Shown in pieces: positions 24,181 through 33,286 of a DNA stretch of 55,839 nt. The DNA is from JBHICC01 sp046759385. GTDB lineage: Bacteria; Pseudomonadota; Gammaproteobacteria; Acidiferrobacterales; SPGG2. The notes beneath the pieces are model-generated. The model saw nothing but the letters and a program-made list of their open reading frames with translations, was not told where the DNA came from and did not search any database. Location of the stretch: the NCBI GenBank assembly GCA_046759385.1, contig JBHICC010000015.1, positions 1 through 55,839 on the forward strand, read 5' to 3'. A program made the position numbers and the translations under genes. Within the stretch, counting starts at the first letter, position 1, and every line of letters begins with the position of its first letter.

Positions 24181-24966
24181 CTAGGGCGTCGGTGGTAGCG
24201 GCGCGTGCGTAACCCGCAGGTGCGTACTGTTAAGGTTCTCGACCAAGCTGGCGAGCGCCTCGCTGGCGTTCGGGTGATCACCGACGATTGATTCGATATT
24301 GTCGTCCACGAGCGCATTCGCGGCGACCAGCTTGATGTAAAGGCCAGCTGTCCTGAGATCCCGGTCGAGCGCGAATTTTTCCTTTCCCGTTTCAGTGAGC
24401 GCGAACTCCACGATCCCGTAAGGTGTGACCACGCGGTGTCGCATGCGACCGTGCGCGGATTGCACCTGGTCGAACTGCCAGGTGATGTCCATCATAAAAT
24501 AAATGTCCTCGGGGCTCGGCATGGCGTAGCGCAGGTTCGATATCAGCTCGTCACGTGTCAGCGACCTACTGCCACAAAGCGCGGCCTCGCTGCATTTTCG
24601 GAAGTAGGCCAGGGGGTGGAAGTGGTAAAGGTCCGCCAGAGATGACTGAATGAGCACCTGCGTCAAGAACGCCCGATCAATATTCACCGAGGCGGCTTCG
24701 TCGCCAGCCTTCTCGTTGATCCCAATCTCAATCCATTGACACGTCTTCGGCAAGTACACCCACATCTCTTCGTATGATGAGTGTTTCATCAGCTCGATGA
24801 TGTCTTGAATGCCCTCAAGTTCGCACTTGTCGCTTGCAATCGTGCGCTCGGTATTGGTGGTGTTTACGATCAGCTTGCTGACTGGTTTGAGGGGGCGTTG
24901 CGGATGGGTCGCGTTGGCAGCTAATGTGAACGCGACGACAACAAACGCAATTGCCGAAAGCCGCAT
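24181..24966 (-). CDS. Exported protein with a JAMM-like metal motif
   Basis: A 261-residue protein with an N-terminal signal peptide (MRLSAIAFVVVAFTLAANA, cleavage after ANA). The middle holds YHFHP with His115 and His117, and 33 residues later PSPEDI with Ser151 and Asp154. The H-x-H-P plus S-x2-D set is the metal-binding signature of JAB/JAMM peptidases, but the gap is usually about seven residues. The inserted segment contains Cys126 and Cys131. The segment RHRVVTPYGIVEFALTE after it fits a following beta strand. If the motif is real, this would be a periplasmic zinc peptidase-like protein. Family not recognised; the next gene starts within about 25 bases, upstream on the same strand. Confidence 0.6.
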   Translation of the reverse strand: MRLSAIAFVVVAFTLAANATHPQRPLKPVSKLIVNTTNTERTIASDKCELEGIQDIIELMKHSSYEEMWVYLPKTCQWIEIGINEKAGDEAASVNIDRAFLTQVLIQSSLADLYHFHPLAYFRKCSEAALCGSRSLTRDELISNLRYAMPSPEDIYFMMDITWQFDQVQSAHGRMRHRVVTPYGIVEFALTETGKEKFALDRDLRTAGLYIKLVAANALVDDNIESIVGDHPNASEALASLVENLNSTHLRVTHAPLPPTP

Positions 24967-24990
24967 CGTTGTAGAGACGTTTTGCTTGGT

Positions 24991-27942
24991 TTACGCCGAA
25001 GTGCGATCGGTCAGCGCGGATTGTAACACGCGCACCACATGCAACGCCTCGCGAAATGTGCCATCCTTGATCTGATGCCGACAGCTTGTACCGTCAGCCA
25101 CGATCACGCTGTCATCGTTGGCGGCTCGGACAGCTGGCAGTATGTCGAGCTCACCGATCTTCATCGACAGGTCGAAGTGCTCGGCCTCGAAGCCGAATGC
25201 TCCAGCCATGCCGCAGCATGTCGACTCGATCAGCTCGACATCCAAGTCCGGAACGAGTCTGAGGGCGCGTTCGACTGTTGACATCATGCCGAAAGCTTTC
25301 TGATGACAGTGCCCGTGCAGTAGCGCGTGTCGCCAAGGCGCAGGCTTTAGCGGAATAACAAGCGTCCCGGCATCGTCTTCGCGAGCCAGGAACTCCTCAA
25401 GCAGTAACGCCCGCTCCGCGAGCTCATCGGTCGCTCGACCCGGCAGCATGACACGAAATTCATCGCGTAAGGTAAACAGGCATGAGGGTTCGAGCCCGAT
25501 GATCGGTGTACCTCGCTCGACATAGGGCTCGAGCGTGTCGAGCATCCGATGGGCCTCGGTTTTAGCTTCATCCACAAGCCCGGCGGCGAGAAAAGTCCGT
25601 CCACAGCACAACGGCCGTCCGTCGACGCCCTTTGGCACCTGCACATCGTAACCGCCGGCCGCTAGCACTGCTTGTGCCGCGCGAGCGTTGTCAGGTTCGA
25701 AGTAGTTGTTGAACGTATCGACAAACAAAACGACCGGACGTTTGCCGTTAGCACGTAGGCCAGAGCCATGGGTGTCTGCGGTGAAGAAATCTCGCCGCCA
25801 AGCCGGCAGGCTGCGCCGCGCACTCACGCCCAGTAGCCGCTCGCTTATCGTTCGCGCGCCTGGTAGTTGCTCACGCAGGTTAAGCAAGGGGCCCACTCGT
25901 GCGGCGCGTGCAGCGTAACGCGGCAAATACGCCACGGCTCGATCTCTCAGACTCAGCTTACGGCGTTTGCGGTAGTGGTACAGAAACTCGATCTTCATGC
26001 GTGCCATGTCGACACCGGTCGGACACTCACGCTTACAGCCCTTGCATGACACGCACAGTGCCATGGTTTCGGCCATCGCGTCGGAGACGAGTGCTTCGCG
26101 ACCGAGCTGACCGGTGATTGCTAGCCGCAACGCATTCGCGCGGCCACGCGTTAAATGCTGTTCGTCGCCGGTGGCACGATAAGAAGGGCACATGATGCCG
26201 GGATCGGCCTTGCGGCAGGCACCGTTGTTGTTACACATCTCGATCGCGCCGGCAAAGCTACCCCATTCCGACCAATCAAGCGCCGTATCGGGCCGACCAG
26301 GCGCATAGTCTGGTCGGTAGCGAAACAACCGCCTGTCATCCATGCGCGGCGGCCGCACGATCCGATTCGGATTAAACAAACCGGCGGGATCGAAGTGGTC
26401 TTTAATCTCTTCTAGAGCGCGCACGATCCGTGGGCCAAACATCGGCTCATGAAACTCCGAGCGCACAATGCCATCACCATGTTCACCCGAATGTGAGCCC
26501 TTGTATTCGCGCACCATCGCGAACGCTTCCTCAGCGATCTCACGCATTTTGCGCACGTCTGTTTCGGCCTTTATGTTTAGAATCGGGCGCACATGTAGGC
26601 AGCCGACCGACGCGTGCGCGTACCAAGTGCCAGTGGTGCCATGCTTGGCAAATACCTTGTTTAGTCGACCGGTGTACTCGGCGAGATCCTCTAGCGACAC
26701 CGCGCAGTCTTCGATGAATGAAATGGGCTTACCGTCACCTTTCATCGACATCATGATGTTGAGCCCGGCCTTGCGTACCTCCCACACAGCTTTTGAAAAC
26801 GTCTCATCAGTGATCTTGATAACAGCATCAGGGAAACCCAGTGAGCCCATCAACTCATCGAGCTGATCGAGATTTCGTACCTGCTCGGCATGATCGTCGC
26901 CAGCAAACTCGACCAGCAGCAAAGCATCCGGCTCGCCCTTGACAAAGCGATCGACCGTCGGCCGGAAGGCGGCGATATCGCGCGCGAGGTCGATCATCGT
27001 ACGATCGATGAGTTCGACCGCTGCAGTGTCGAGTTTGACGATGTGTTGAGTACAATCCATTGCTTGATAAAACGTCGGGAAGTGGCATACGCCGAGGACT
27101 TTATGAATTGGACTTGGGTGCAGCTCGAGCTCGATTGCCGTAAAAAAAGCAAGCGTGCCTTCTGAGCCCACGAGCAGCTGAGCCATGTTATGCCCATTGG
27201 GCGAGATCATGTCGATGTTGTAGCCGCCGACCCGACGTAACAGTTTTGGCCAACGCGCTTCGATCTCGTCGCTTTCGCGCAACGCGATCGCGCGCAGCTT
27301 TTCAACAAGGGCGCGAAAGCTCGCGTTATCGAGTTGATCCAGGTTCGCGGGCACCTCACCGAAGTGCCAGATCTTGCCGTTGGCTGTCACCGCGTCGATG
27401 GCACGCACGTTGTGCACCATGTTGCCGTAGCGGATCGAGCGCGCACCGCAGCTGTTATTACCTGCCATGCCACCAATGGTGGCGCGGCTAGCGGTCGAGG
27501 GATCGATCGGGAAAAACAGACCGTGGGGTTTCAGAAATTTGTTGAGCTGGTCCAGCACGATGCCCGGCTGCACCGTGATACGGCGTTCTTCCGGATTGAA
27601 CTCGAGCACGTTATTTAGGTGTTTGCTGACGTCGACAACGAGTCCGTTGCCGACCGTCTGCCCACACTGTGAGGTACCGCCACCACGGGCGACGACCGAT
27701 ACCGACTGCTCGGCTGCAATCTGGATAATGCGGATGATGTCTTGTTGATTTCGCGGTATCAGCACGCCCACCGGTTCGACTTGATAGATCGAAGCGTCGG
27801 TGCTGTAACGGCCGCGGCTGAAGGCGTCGAACAACACCTCACCTTCTATCTCGCGTGACAGACGTGCTGCGAGTGCCGGATCACCGGGCGCGATATGCTT
27901 GGACGGGGGTAGATCCGGGGCCTTCATCAGTCTACCGATCAT
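24991..27942 (-). CDS. Fused FAD-linked oxidase / Fe-S 2-hydroxyacid dehydrogenase (YdiJ type)
   Basis: A large flavin and iron-sulfur oxidoreductase of about 980 residues. The N-terminal FAD_binding_4 domain carries VVARGGGTSQCGQTVGNG and NNSCGARSIRYGN. The FAD-oxidase C-terminal domain follows, with HSGEHGDGIVRSE. A ferredoxin-like part with two Cys clusters (CNNNGACRKADPGIMCP and CVSCKGCKRECP) and CCG-type motifs (CCGRTF, CCGMAGAFGF) completes it. Relatives oxidise D-lactate or D-2-hydroxyglutarate and pass electrons to quinone. It could equally serve as a glycolate dehydrogenase here, next to serine-glyoxylate aminotransferase. Starts at 27942 or 27927 are both possible, with no strong ribosome site. 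Confidence 0.92.
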   Translation of the reverse strand: MIGRLMKAPDLPPSKHIAPGDPALAARLSREIEGEVLFDAFSRGRYSTDASIYQVEPVGVLIPRNQQDIIRIIQIAAEQSVSVVARGGGTSQCGQTVGNGLVVDVSKHLNNVLEFNPEERRITVQPGIVLDQLNKFLKPHGLFFPIDPSTASRATIGGMAGNNSCGARSIRYGNMVHNVRAIDAVTANGKIWHFGEVPANLDQLDNASFRALVEKLRAIALRESDEIEARWPKLLRRVGGYNIDMISPNGHNMAQLLVGSEGTLAFFTAIELELHPSPIHKVLGVCHFPTFYQAMDCTQHIVKLDTAAVELIDRTMIDLARDIAAFRPTVDRFVKGEPDALLLVEFAGDDHAEQVRNLDQLDELMGSLGFPDAVIKITDETFSKAVWEVRKAGLNIMMSMKGDGKPISFIEDCAVSLEDLAEYTGRLNKVFAKHGTTGTWYAHASVGCLHVRPILNIKAETDVRKMREIAEEAFAMVREYKGSHSGEHGDGIVRSEFHEPMFGPRIVRALEEIKDHFDPAGLFNPNRIVRPPRMDDRRLFRYRPDYAPGRPDTALDWSEWGSFAGAIEMCNNNGACRKADPGIMCPSYRATGDEQHLTRGRANALRLAITGQLGREALVSDAMAETMALCVSCKGCKRECPTGVDMARMKIEFLYHYRKRRKLSLRDRAVAYLPRYAARAARVGPLLNLREQLPGARTISERLLGVSARRSLPAWRRDFFTADTHGSGLRANGKRPVVLFVDTFNNYFEPDNARAAQAVLAAGGYDVQVPKGVDGRPLCCGRTFLAAGLVDEAKTEAHRMLDTLEPYVERGTPIIGLEPSCLFTLRDEFRVMLPGRATDELAERALLLEEFLAREDDAGTLVIPLKPAPWRHALLHGHCHQKAFGMMSTVERALRLVPDLDVELIESTCCGMAGAFGFEAEHFDLSMKIGELDILPAVRAANDDSVIVADGTSCRHQIKDGTFREALHVVRVLQSALTDRTSA

Positions 27943-28066
27943 AGCAGAACACAATGGCGCACCTCACGGAATCGAGGGTTTAGTCAGTCGGCTTCTATTC
28001 ATCGGTAATTGATTTACGTGCATAATCCGGGATTCGGTTGACAACCGTTCGCCAGGAAATGCATGC

Positions 28067-29275
28067 ATGTCTAACTACGAAGGCCGACATTTTCTACAGA
28101 TCCCAGGCCCGACCAATGTACCGGATCGGGTGCTGCGCGCTATGGCAGCGCCGACGATTGATCACCGCGGTCCCGGGTTTGCCGAGCTGGGCAAGGAACT
28201 GCTGGAGGGCCTGAAGGCGATTTTCAAGACTCAAGGATACGTGGTCGTTTTTCCGAGCTCCGGCACAGGTGCGTGGGAAGCCTCGCTCGCGAATACGCTA
28301 TCGCCAGCCGACAAGGTGCTGATGTTCGAGACCGGTCATTTCGCCACGCTTTGGTACAACATGGCGAAGAACCTTGGACTCGACGTCGAGTTTGTCGCAG
28401 GCGACTGGCGAACTGGTGTCGATCCCGCGATCGTAGAAACCAAACTCAGCACAGACAGTAAACACGAGATCAAAGCCGTCGCGGTTGTGCATAATGAAAC
28501 CTCGACAGGCGTGGCCAGCCGCATCAGCGAGATCCGAGCGGCGATGAACCAGGCGAATCACCCGGCGCTGTTGTTCGTCGACACCATTTCGTCGCTCGCA
28601 TCGATCGATTACTGCATGGACGAGTGGGAAGTCGATGTAACGGTGGGCTGCTCACAAAAAGGATTGATGCTACCGCCGGGTTTGGGCATCAACGCCATCA
28701 GTGACAAGGCACTTGCTGCAGGAAAGTCGGCCGCGCTCAAGCGCTCTTATTGGGACTGGGAAGAAATGCTAGCGACTAATAAGAGCGGTTTTTTTCCCTA
28801 CACGCCGGCGACGAACCTGCTCTATGGCTTGCGTGAAGCGCTGCGAATGTTACTCGAGGAAGGCCTCGAGCAAGTCTTTGCGCGTCACGATCGTCACGCA
28901 GAGGCAACCCGCCGTGCCGTCCGTGGGTGGGATCTGGAGCTGCTTTGCCATAATCCGGCCGAGTACAGCAGTTCATTGACAGCTGTGCTGGTGCCTTCCG
29001 GTCACGATGCCGATGTCCTGCGCGAATTGATTCTCCAACGTTTCAACATGTCGCTTGGTACCGGCTTGGGTAAGCTCAAAGGACGCGTCTTTCGCATCGG
29101 TCACCTCGGCGATTTCAATGACCTTTCACTCGCGGGAACGTTAGCCGGTGTGGAAATGGGACTCGCCCTGAGCGGGATTCCGCATAAAGCGGCTGGCGTG
29201 CGTGCCGCACTCGGGTACTTGACCGACGTCGTTAAACGAACGAACGAGACGAATTCAAGCGCATCCGCAGCTTAA
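28067..29275 (+). CDS. Serine-glyoxylate aminotransferase (class V)
   Basis: PLP-dependent transfer of the amino group from serine to glyoxylate, giving hydroxypyruvate and glycine, 402 residues. The N-terminus LQIPGPTNVPDRVLRAM is characteristic of SGAT, and the PLP-binding lysine is Lys198 in VGCSQKGLMLPPG. The family relatives alanine-glyoxylate aminotransferase and Asp-glyoxylate types cannot be excluded from sequence alone. The gene is divergent from the FAD/Fe-S oxidase and meets the tartronate-semialdehyde-reductase-like gene with a 4-base gap, stop to stop. Hydroxypyruvate made here could feed the hydroxypyruvate reductase and isomerase encoded nearby. Confidence 0.94.
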   Translation: MSNYEGRHFLQIPGPTNVPDRVLRAMAAPTIDHRGPGFAELGKELLEGLKAIFKTQGYVVVFPSSGTGAWEASLANTLSPADKVLMFETGHFATLWYNMAKNLGLDVEFVAGDWRTGVDPAIVETKLSTDSKHEIKAVAVVHNETSTGVASRISEIRAAMNQANHPALLFVDTISSLASIDYCMDEWEVDVTVGCSQKGLMLPPGLGINAISDKALAAGKSAALKRSYWDWEEMLATNKSGFFPYTPATNLLYGLREALRMLLEEGLEQVFARHDRHAEATRRAVRGWDLELLCHNPAEYSSSLTAVLVPSGHDADVLRELILQRFNMSLGTGLGKLKGRVFRIGHLGDFNDLSLAGTLAGVEMGLALSGIPHKAAGVRAALGYLTDVVKRTNETNSSASAA

Positions 29276-29279
29276 GCAT

Positions 29280-30161
29280 TCAGCTCCTATCGATCACTTT
29301 GTAAAGCGCACTATGATCGAGGTCGCCGCTTCCTTCGGCGATTAGTCGCTCGTAAAGCTCGAGGTTGAGCGCCGTCGCAGGTAACTCGACGCCAATTTCC
29401 TTCGCCAACTCCAATGCTTGTGCCAAATCTTTGCGTTGGGTTGTTGCCTTGGCGCCGGGCTCGAACGTGCTTTCGATCATTCTCTTCCCATGTACCTCCA
29501 GAATACGCGAGGCAGCAAAGCCGCCCGCAAGCGCCTCACGTATCTTGCCGGGGTCGACCCCGGCACGTTTGGCAAGCGTTAGCGCTTCTGCGACAGTCCC
29601 GATCGTGAGTCCGACAATAATCTGGTTCGCAGCCTTGGCCACTTGTCCCGCGCTTACCTCGCCGACGCGCGTGATGTGTTTGCCCATGACCTCGAGGATC
29701 GGCTTGGCACGCGCGAATGCCTCCTCACTGCCACCAGCCATAATGGTCAAGGTCGCCTCCTGAGCACCGATCTGTCCGCCCGAAACCGGCGCATCGATGT
29801 AGTCGGCGCCTGTGGCCATTACCTGATTAGCGAATCGGCGCGTTGCCATGACGGCGGTGGTACCCATGTCGATCACGAGGCTTTCGCGCTTCAGGCCATG
29901 GATTACCCCGCGCTCACCGAGCAACACCTTTTCCACTGCCGGCGTGTCGGACAACATCAGGATAAGCGTCGGCGCACGCTCCGCCACCGCTTGTGGTGAG
30001 TTTGCCGGTGTCATGCCCTCGGCGCTCAGTTCCTCGACCACGCCGTGACTACGGTTATGGATTACGAGTTCCGCGCCGGCCCGCTGCAGGTTAAGGCTCA
30101 TTGGCCGGCCCATTAGCCCGAGACCAATGAAGCCGATCGTGACTCCCTTCAGTGCGCTCAT
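29280..30161 (-). CDS. Beta-hydroxyacid dehydrogenase (2-hydroxy-3-oxopropionate reductase type)
   Basis: NAD(P)H-dependent reductase of the 3-hydroxyisobutyrate dehydrogenase family, 293 residues. The Rossmann motif is GFIGLGLMGRPMS, the substrate-binding motif DAPVSGGQIGAQEATLTIMAGG and the catalytic Lys176 in GQVAKAANQI. The DAPVSGG and AAN signatures are typical of tartronate-semialdehyde reductase (GarR/GlxR), which makes D-glycerate. A homolog lies at 43087-43971 beside hydroxypyruvate isomerase. The gene converges on the aminotransferase gene. Confidence 0.92.
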   Translation of the reverse strand: MSALKGVTIGFIGLGLMGRPMSLNLQRAGAELVIHNRSHGVVEELSAEGMTPANSPQAVAERAPTLILMLSDTPAVEKVLLGERGVIHGLKRESLVIDMGTTAVMATRRFANQVMATGADYIDAPVSGGQIGAQEATLTIMAGGSEEAFARAKPILEVMGKHITRVGEVSAGQVAKAANQIIVGLTIGTVAEALTLAKRAGVDPGKIREALAGGFAASRILEVHGKRMIESTFEPGAKATTQRKDLAQALELAKEIGVELPATALNLELYERLIAEGSGDLDHSALYKVIDRS

Positions 30162-30271
30162 CGGAGAACCCTTCTCGTTTTTCCCGAAACGGGGAGGATG
30201 ATACCCTACGTAACCTTGCGCCCGGGTCCGGGGCAGGTCCAGTGAGTTAACACATTGAAAGGAAAGGCAGA

Positions 30272-31051
30272 ATGGCAGAGACGATCTTAGTCGAACGCGA
30301 CGGGCCGATTGCTACGGTAGTGCTGAACCGGCCACAGAAGCTGAACGCGCTGACCAAGCCGATGTGGCAGCGTCTCGGCGAAGAGTTCGTCGCGCTTTCG
30401 GCGGATGAGAGTCTCCGTTGTATTGTGCTGCGTGGCGCCGGCGAGAAATCTTTCGCGCCCGGCAATGATATCTCCGAGTTCGAAAACGAGCGTTCGAACG
30501 TCGAGCAAGCGCGCGCCTACGGTGCGATCATGCGCCACACGCTCGAGGGCCTCGAGCACTGTCGCCATCCTATGGTCGCCCTCATAAAGGGCATCTGTGT
30601 CGGCGGTGGGCTCGAGCTCGCGGCGCATTGCGATGTACGCATCTGCGGCGAGTCGAGTCGCTTCGGTGTGCCGATTAACAAGCTCGGGTTGGTAATGGCG
30701 CATGCCGAGCTTCGTGGTTTGATTGCGCTGGTGGGACGGGCAACGGCGTTAGAGATCTTGCTCGAAGGGCAAGTATTTGACGCAAAGGAAGCGAAGGACA
30801 AGGGTTTGGTTACGCGTGTGGTACCGGACGATAAGGTCGAGGCGGAAGCCTATGCCGCCGCCGCACGCATTGCCGACGGCGCGCCGCTGGTCGCACGTTG
30901 GCACAAGAAGTTCGCGAACCGTCTGCTCGATCAGCGACCATTGTCAGAAGAGGAGATCGACGAGGGGTTCACGTGCTTCGGGACCGAGGACTTCCAAATC
31001 GGTTATCGCGCCTTCCTTGGCAAAACAAAGCCGGAGTTCAAAGGGCGCTAG
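30272..31051 (+). CDS. Enoyl-CoA hydratase/isomerase family protein
   Basis: Crotonase-fold CoA-thioester enzyme, 259 residues. Oxyanion-hole residues appear in FAPGNDISEFE and GICVGGGLELAAHCDVRIC. The first catalytic glutamate of classical hydratases (the E in PEI) is replaced: the motif reads VPINKLGLVMAH. The second acidic position (in ATALEILLEG) remains. So dehydration/hydration chemistry is uncertain; isomerase, lyase or hydrolase variants are known in this fold. It is two bases from the CoA-transferase start and forms an operon with it and the DapA-like gene. Confidence 0.9.
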   Translation: MAETILVERDGPIATVVLNRPQKLNALTKPMWQRLGEEFVALSADESLRCIVLRGAGEKSFAPGNDISEFENERSNVEQARAYGAIMRHTLEGLEHCRHPMVALIKGICVGGGLELAAHCDVRICGESSRFGVPINKLGLVMAHAELRGLIALVGRATALEILLEGQVFDAKEAKDKGLVTRVVPDDKVEAEAYAAAARIADGAPLVARWHKKFANRLLDQRPLSEEEIDEGFTCFGTEDFQIGYRAFLGKTKPEFKGR

Positions 31052-31053
31052 CG

Positions 31054-32250
31054 ATGGGACCGCTAGCCGGCCTTAAGGTGATCGAGTTCGCCCACATCAT
31101 GGCCGGGCCAACGTGTGGTCTGATGCTGGCTGATATGGGCGCCGATGTAATCAAGCTCGAGAAGGTTCCGGATGGGGATGATACTCGTCGTTCGGCGCCA
31201 CCCGAGATCGACGGCGAATCAGCTGCGTTCTTGGTAATGAACCGCAACAAGCGGGGCATTGCCGTCGATTTGAAACGCGAGCAAGGGAAAGAGATCGCGC
31301 GGCGCCTATTGCGCACGGCGGATGTTGCGATCGAAAACTTTCGCAAAGGTACCATGGACCGCTTGGGCTTGGGCTACGATGAATTGCGAAAACTTAATCC
31401 GGCACTGATCTTTGCCGAGGTGTCGGGATTCGGGCGCACCGGGCCGTATGCGGAACGCGGCGGGTTCGACCTAGTCGCACAGGGGATGTCCGGGCTGATG
31501 AGCATCACCGGCGAGGGTCCGGGACGCCCGCCGGTCAAGTGTGGCGCACCGATGACGGACATCACCGCCGGCATCCTCGCCGCCATGGGTGTACTCGCGG
31601 CCTATGTGCATCGCCTTAAAACTGGGGAGGGGCAGCGAATAGATACATCCTTGTTCGATGCCGGTATCGTGCATACTTACTGGCAATCGGCGATCACGTT
31701 TGCGACGGGCGAGTCACCCGGACCAATGGGGTCGGCGCATCCGCTCAATGCACCTTACCAGGCGTTTCAGACGGCGGATGGCTGGATCACAATCGGTGCC
31801 GCTAACCAGACAAACTGGCTCAGGCTTGTCGATGCCTTGGAAGCGGCCGAGCTTAAGGACGACCCGCGTTTCGCCACCAATGATGTGCGCATGCGAAACT
31901 TGTCGGCATTAGTCGACACATTGACACCTCTCTTTAAGACGCGCAAATCAGCGGACTGGTTGCAGCGTTTCGAGGCAGCCGCCGTGCCGGCTGGGCCCGT
32001 TCTCAACATCGGGCAGATGCACACCGATCCCCAGGCGCGCGCGCGCGAAATGGTGGTCGAGGTCGCGCATAGCCGACTTGGCAAGTTCAAGACCATCGGT
32101 GCGCCGGTGAAATTCTCGGCGACGCCGGGCGGCGTGCAGAGAGGGGCGCCGGTGCTCGGTGAACACACACGTGAAGTCCTGGACGAATACGGCTACTCGG
32201 CGAACGAGATCGAGGATCTGATTGCGTCCAGCATCGTGCTTGCCACGTAA
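31054..32250 (+). CDS. CoA transferase family III (CaiB/BaiF), first copy
   Basis: Transfers CoA between carboxylic acids through enzyme-bound intermediates, 398 residues. The start MGPLAGLKVIEFAHIMAGP is typical. The catalytic-Asp region is GFDLVAQGMSGLMSITGEG. A second domain begins near PYQAFQTADGWITIGAANQ. A longer open frame goes back to 30898, but that overlaps the hydratase; ATG 31054 is two bases after its stop and is preferred. Substrates are unknown; formyl-CoA, succinyl-CoA and 2-methylacyl-CoA acids are family options. Middle gene of the three-gene operon. Confidence 0.93.
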   Translation: MGPLAGLKVIEFAHIMAGPTCGLMLADMGADVIKLEKVPDGDDTRRSAPPEIDGESAAFLVMNRNKRGIAVDLKREQGKEIARRLLRTADVAIENFRKGTMDRLGLGYDELRKLNPALIFAEVSGFGRTGPYAERGGFDLVAQGMSGLMSITGEGPGRPPVKCGAPMTDITAGILAAMGVLAAYVHRLKTGEGQRIDTSLFDAGIVHTYWQSAITFATGESPGPMGSAHPLNAPYQAFQTADGWITIGAANQTNWLRLVDALEAAELKDDPRFATNDVRMRNLSALVDTLTPLFKTRKSADWLQRFEAAAVPAGPVLNIGQMHTDPQARAREMVVEVAHSRLGKFKTIGAPVKFSATPGGVQRGAPVLGEHTREVLDEYGYSANEIEDLIASSIVLAT

Positions 32251-32289
32251 TCAGAATAGTTGCCATCTCAAAATAGACAGAGCCTAACG

Positions 32290-33201
32290 ATGACCAAAAA
32301 GAAAGCTTTTGCTGGCGTACTCTCGCCAGTACTGACACCCTTTAGAGAAGATTTGAGCCCGGATTCCGACCGCTTTGTTGCACACTGCCACTGGCTGCTT
32401 GAGCAAGGAGTGAGCGGTCTCGCCGTCTTCGGCACGACGAGCGAGGCAAACTCGCTTTCGGTCGAGGAACGCATGGCACTCTTGGACGCGCTGATTGAAG
32501 GCGGGGTCAAGCCGGAGTTGCTGATGCCTGGCACCGGCTGCTGCGCGCTGGCGGATAGCGTACAGCTCACACGCCATGCGGTGCAGAATAGCTGTGCCGG
32601 TGTGCTCATATTGCCGCCGTTCTATTACAAGGGCATTAGTGATGACGGAATCTACGCAAATGTCGCGGAGATAATCGAGCGTGTTGGCGACGATCGCCTG
32701 CGCATTTACCTGTATCACTTTCCAGCTATGGCAGTAATCGGATATAGCCTCGGTCTGATCGAACGGTTGATCGCGGCCTATCCATCAACGGTTGTTGGCT
32801 TGAAGGACAGCTCGGGCGACTGGAACAACACGGCGGCCATCCTCAAGCGCTTCCCCGGCTTTGATGTGTTTCCCGGATCGGAGGTCTTTCTGCTTCAGGG
32901 ACTGCGTGCAGGGGCAGCCGGTTGCATCACGGCGACGGCTAACGTGAATGCGGCGATGGTGTGCAAGCTCTACGATCGCTGGCAGCAGCCCCAAGCCGAT
33001 ACCTTGCAAGGAGAGATCACCGCGCTTCGCAAGACGATACAGAGCTATCCGATGATACCGGCATTGAAACAGATCATCGCGCATTACCGCCGAGACGCGG
33101 CTTGGTGTGCGGTGCGCCCGCCACTCGTGCGCTTGAATGAAACGCAGGCACAGACGTTAATCGCGGATCTGGAGCAAAAGAGATTTGCGCTGGCGGCTTA
33201 G
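32290..33201 (+). CDS. DapA-like (dihydrodipicolinate synthase family) aldolase/lyase
   Basis: Class I Schiff-base aldolase family, 303 residues. The Schiff-base lysine is Lys172 in VGLKDSSGDW, the tyrosine Tyr142 is in LYHFP, and the phosphate-free TTSE motif is FGTTSEANSLS. True DapA makes lysine precursors, while neighbours with CoA-transfer and hydratase genes favour a catabolic member (sugar-acid, hydroxyproline or pyruvate lyase types). It is 39 bases downstream of the CoA-transferase gene. The position of the gene in an operon with a CoA transferase is unusual. Confidence 0.9.
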   Translation: MTKKKAFAGVLSPVLTPFREDLSPDSDRFVAHCHWLLEQGVSGLAVFGTTSEANSLSVEERMALLDALIEGGVKPELLMPGTGCCALADSVQLTRHAVQNSCAGVLILPPFYYKGISDDGIYANVAEIIERVGDDRLRIYLYHFPAMAVIGYSLGLIERLIAAYPSTVVGLKDSSGDWNNTAAILKRFPGFDVFPGSEVFLLQGLRAGAAGCITATANVNAAMVCKLYDRWQQPQADTLQGEITALRKTIQSYPMIPALKQIIAHYRRDAAWCAVRPPLVRLNETQAQTLIADLEQKRFALAA

Positions 33202-33286
33202 TTAAGACTTAGGACTGCGGGAATAAGGGCTAAGATGCTCGAGTTCTCGTTCCGCCCCCGGCCCTAGGTCTGTGTTCCTACGCCGT

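Noticed and set aside
28039..28066. TTGACA just upstream of the aminotransferase gene
   Set aside because: No -10 box at 16-18 bases, and that position falls on the ribosome site and start codon.
30898..31053. N-terminal extension of the first CoA transferase
   Set aside because: It overlaps the hydratase gene and is unlike the family; ATG 31054 matches homologs and operon spacing.
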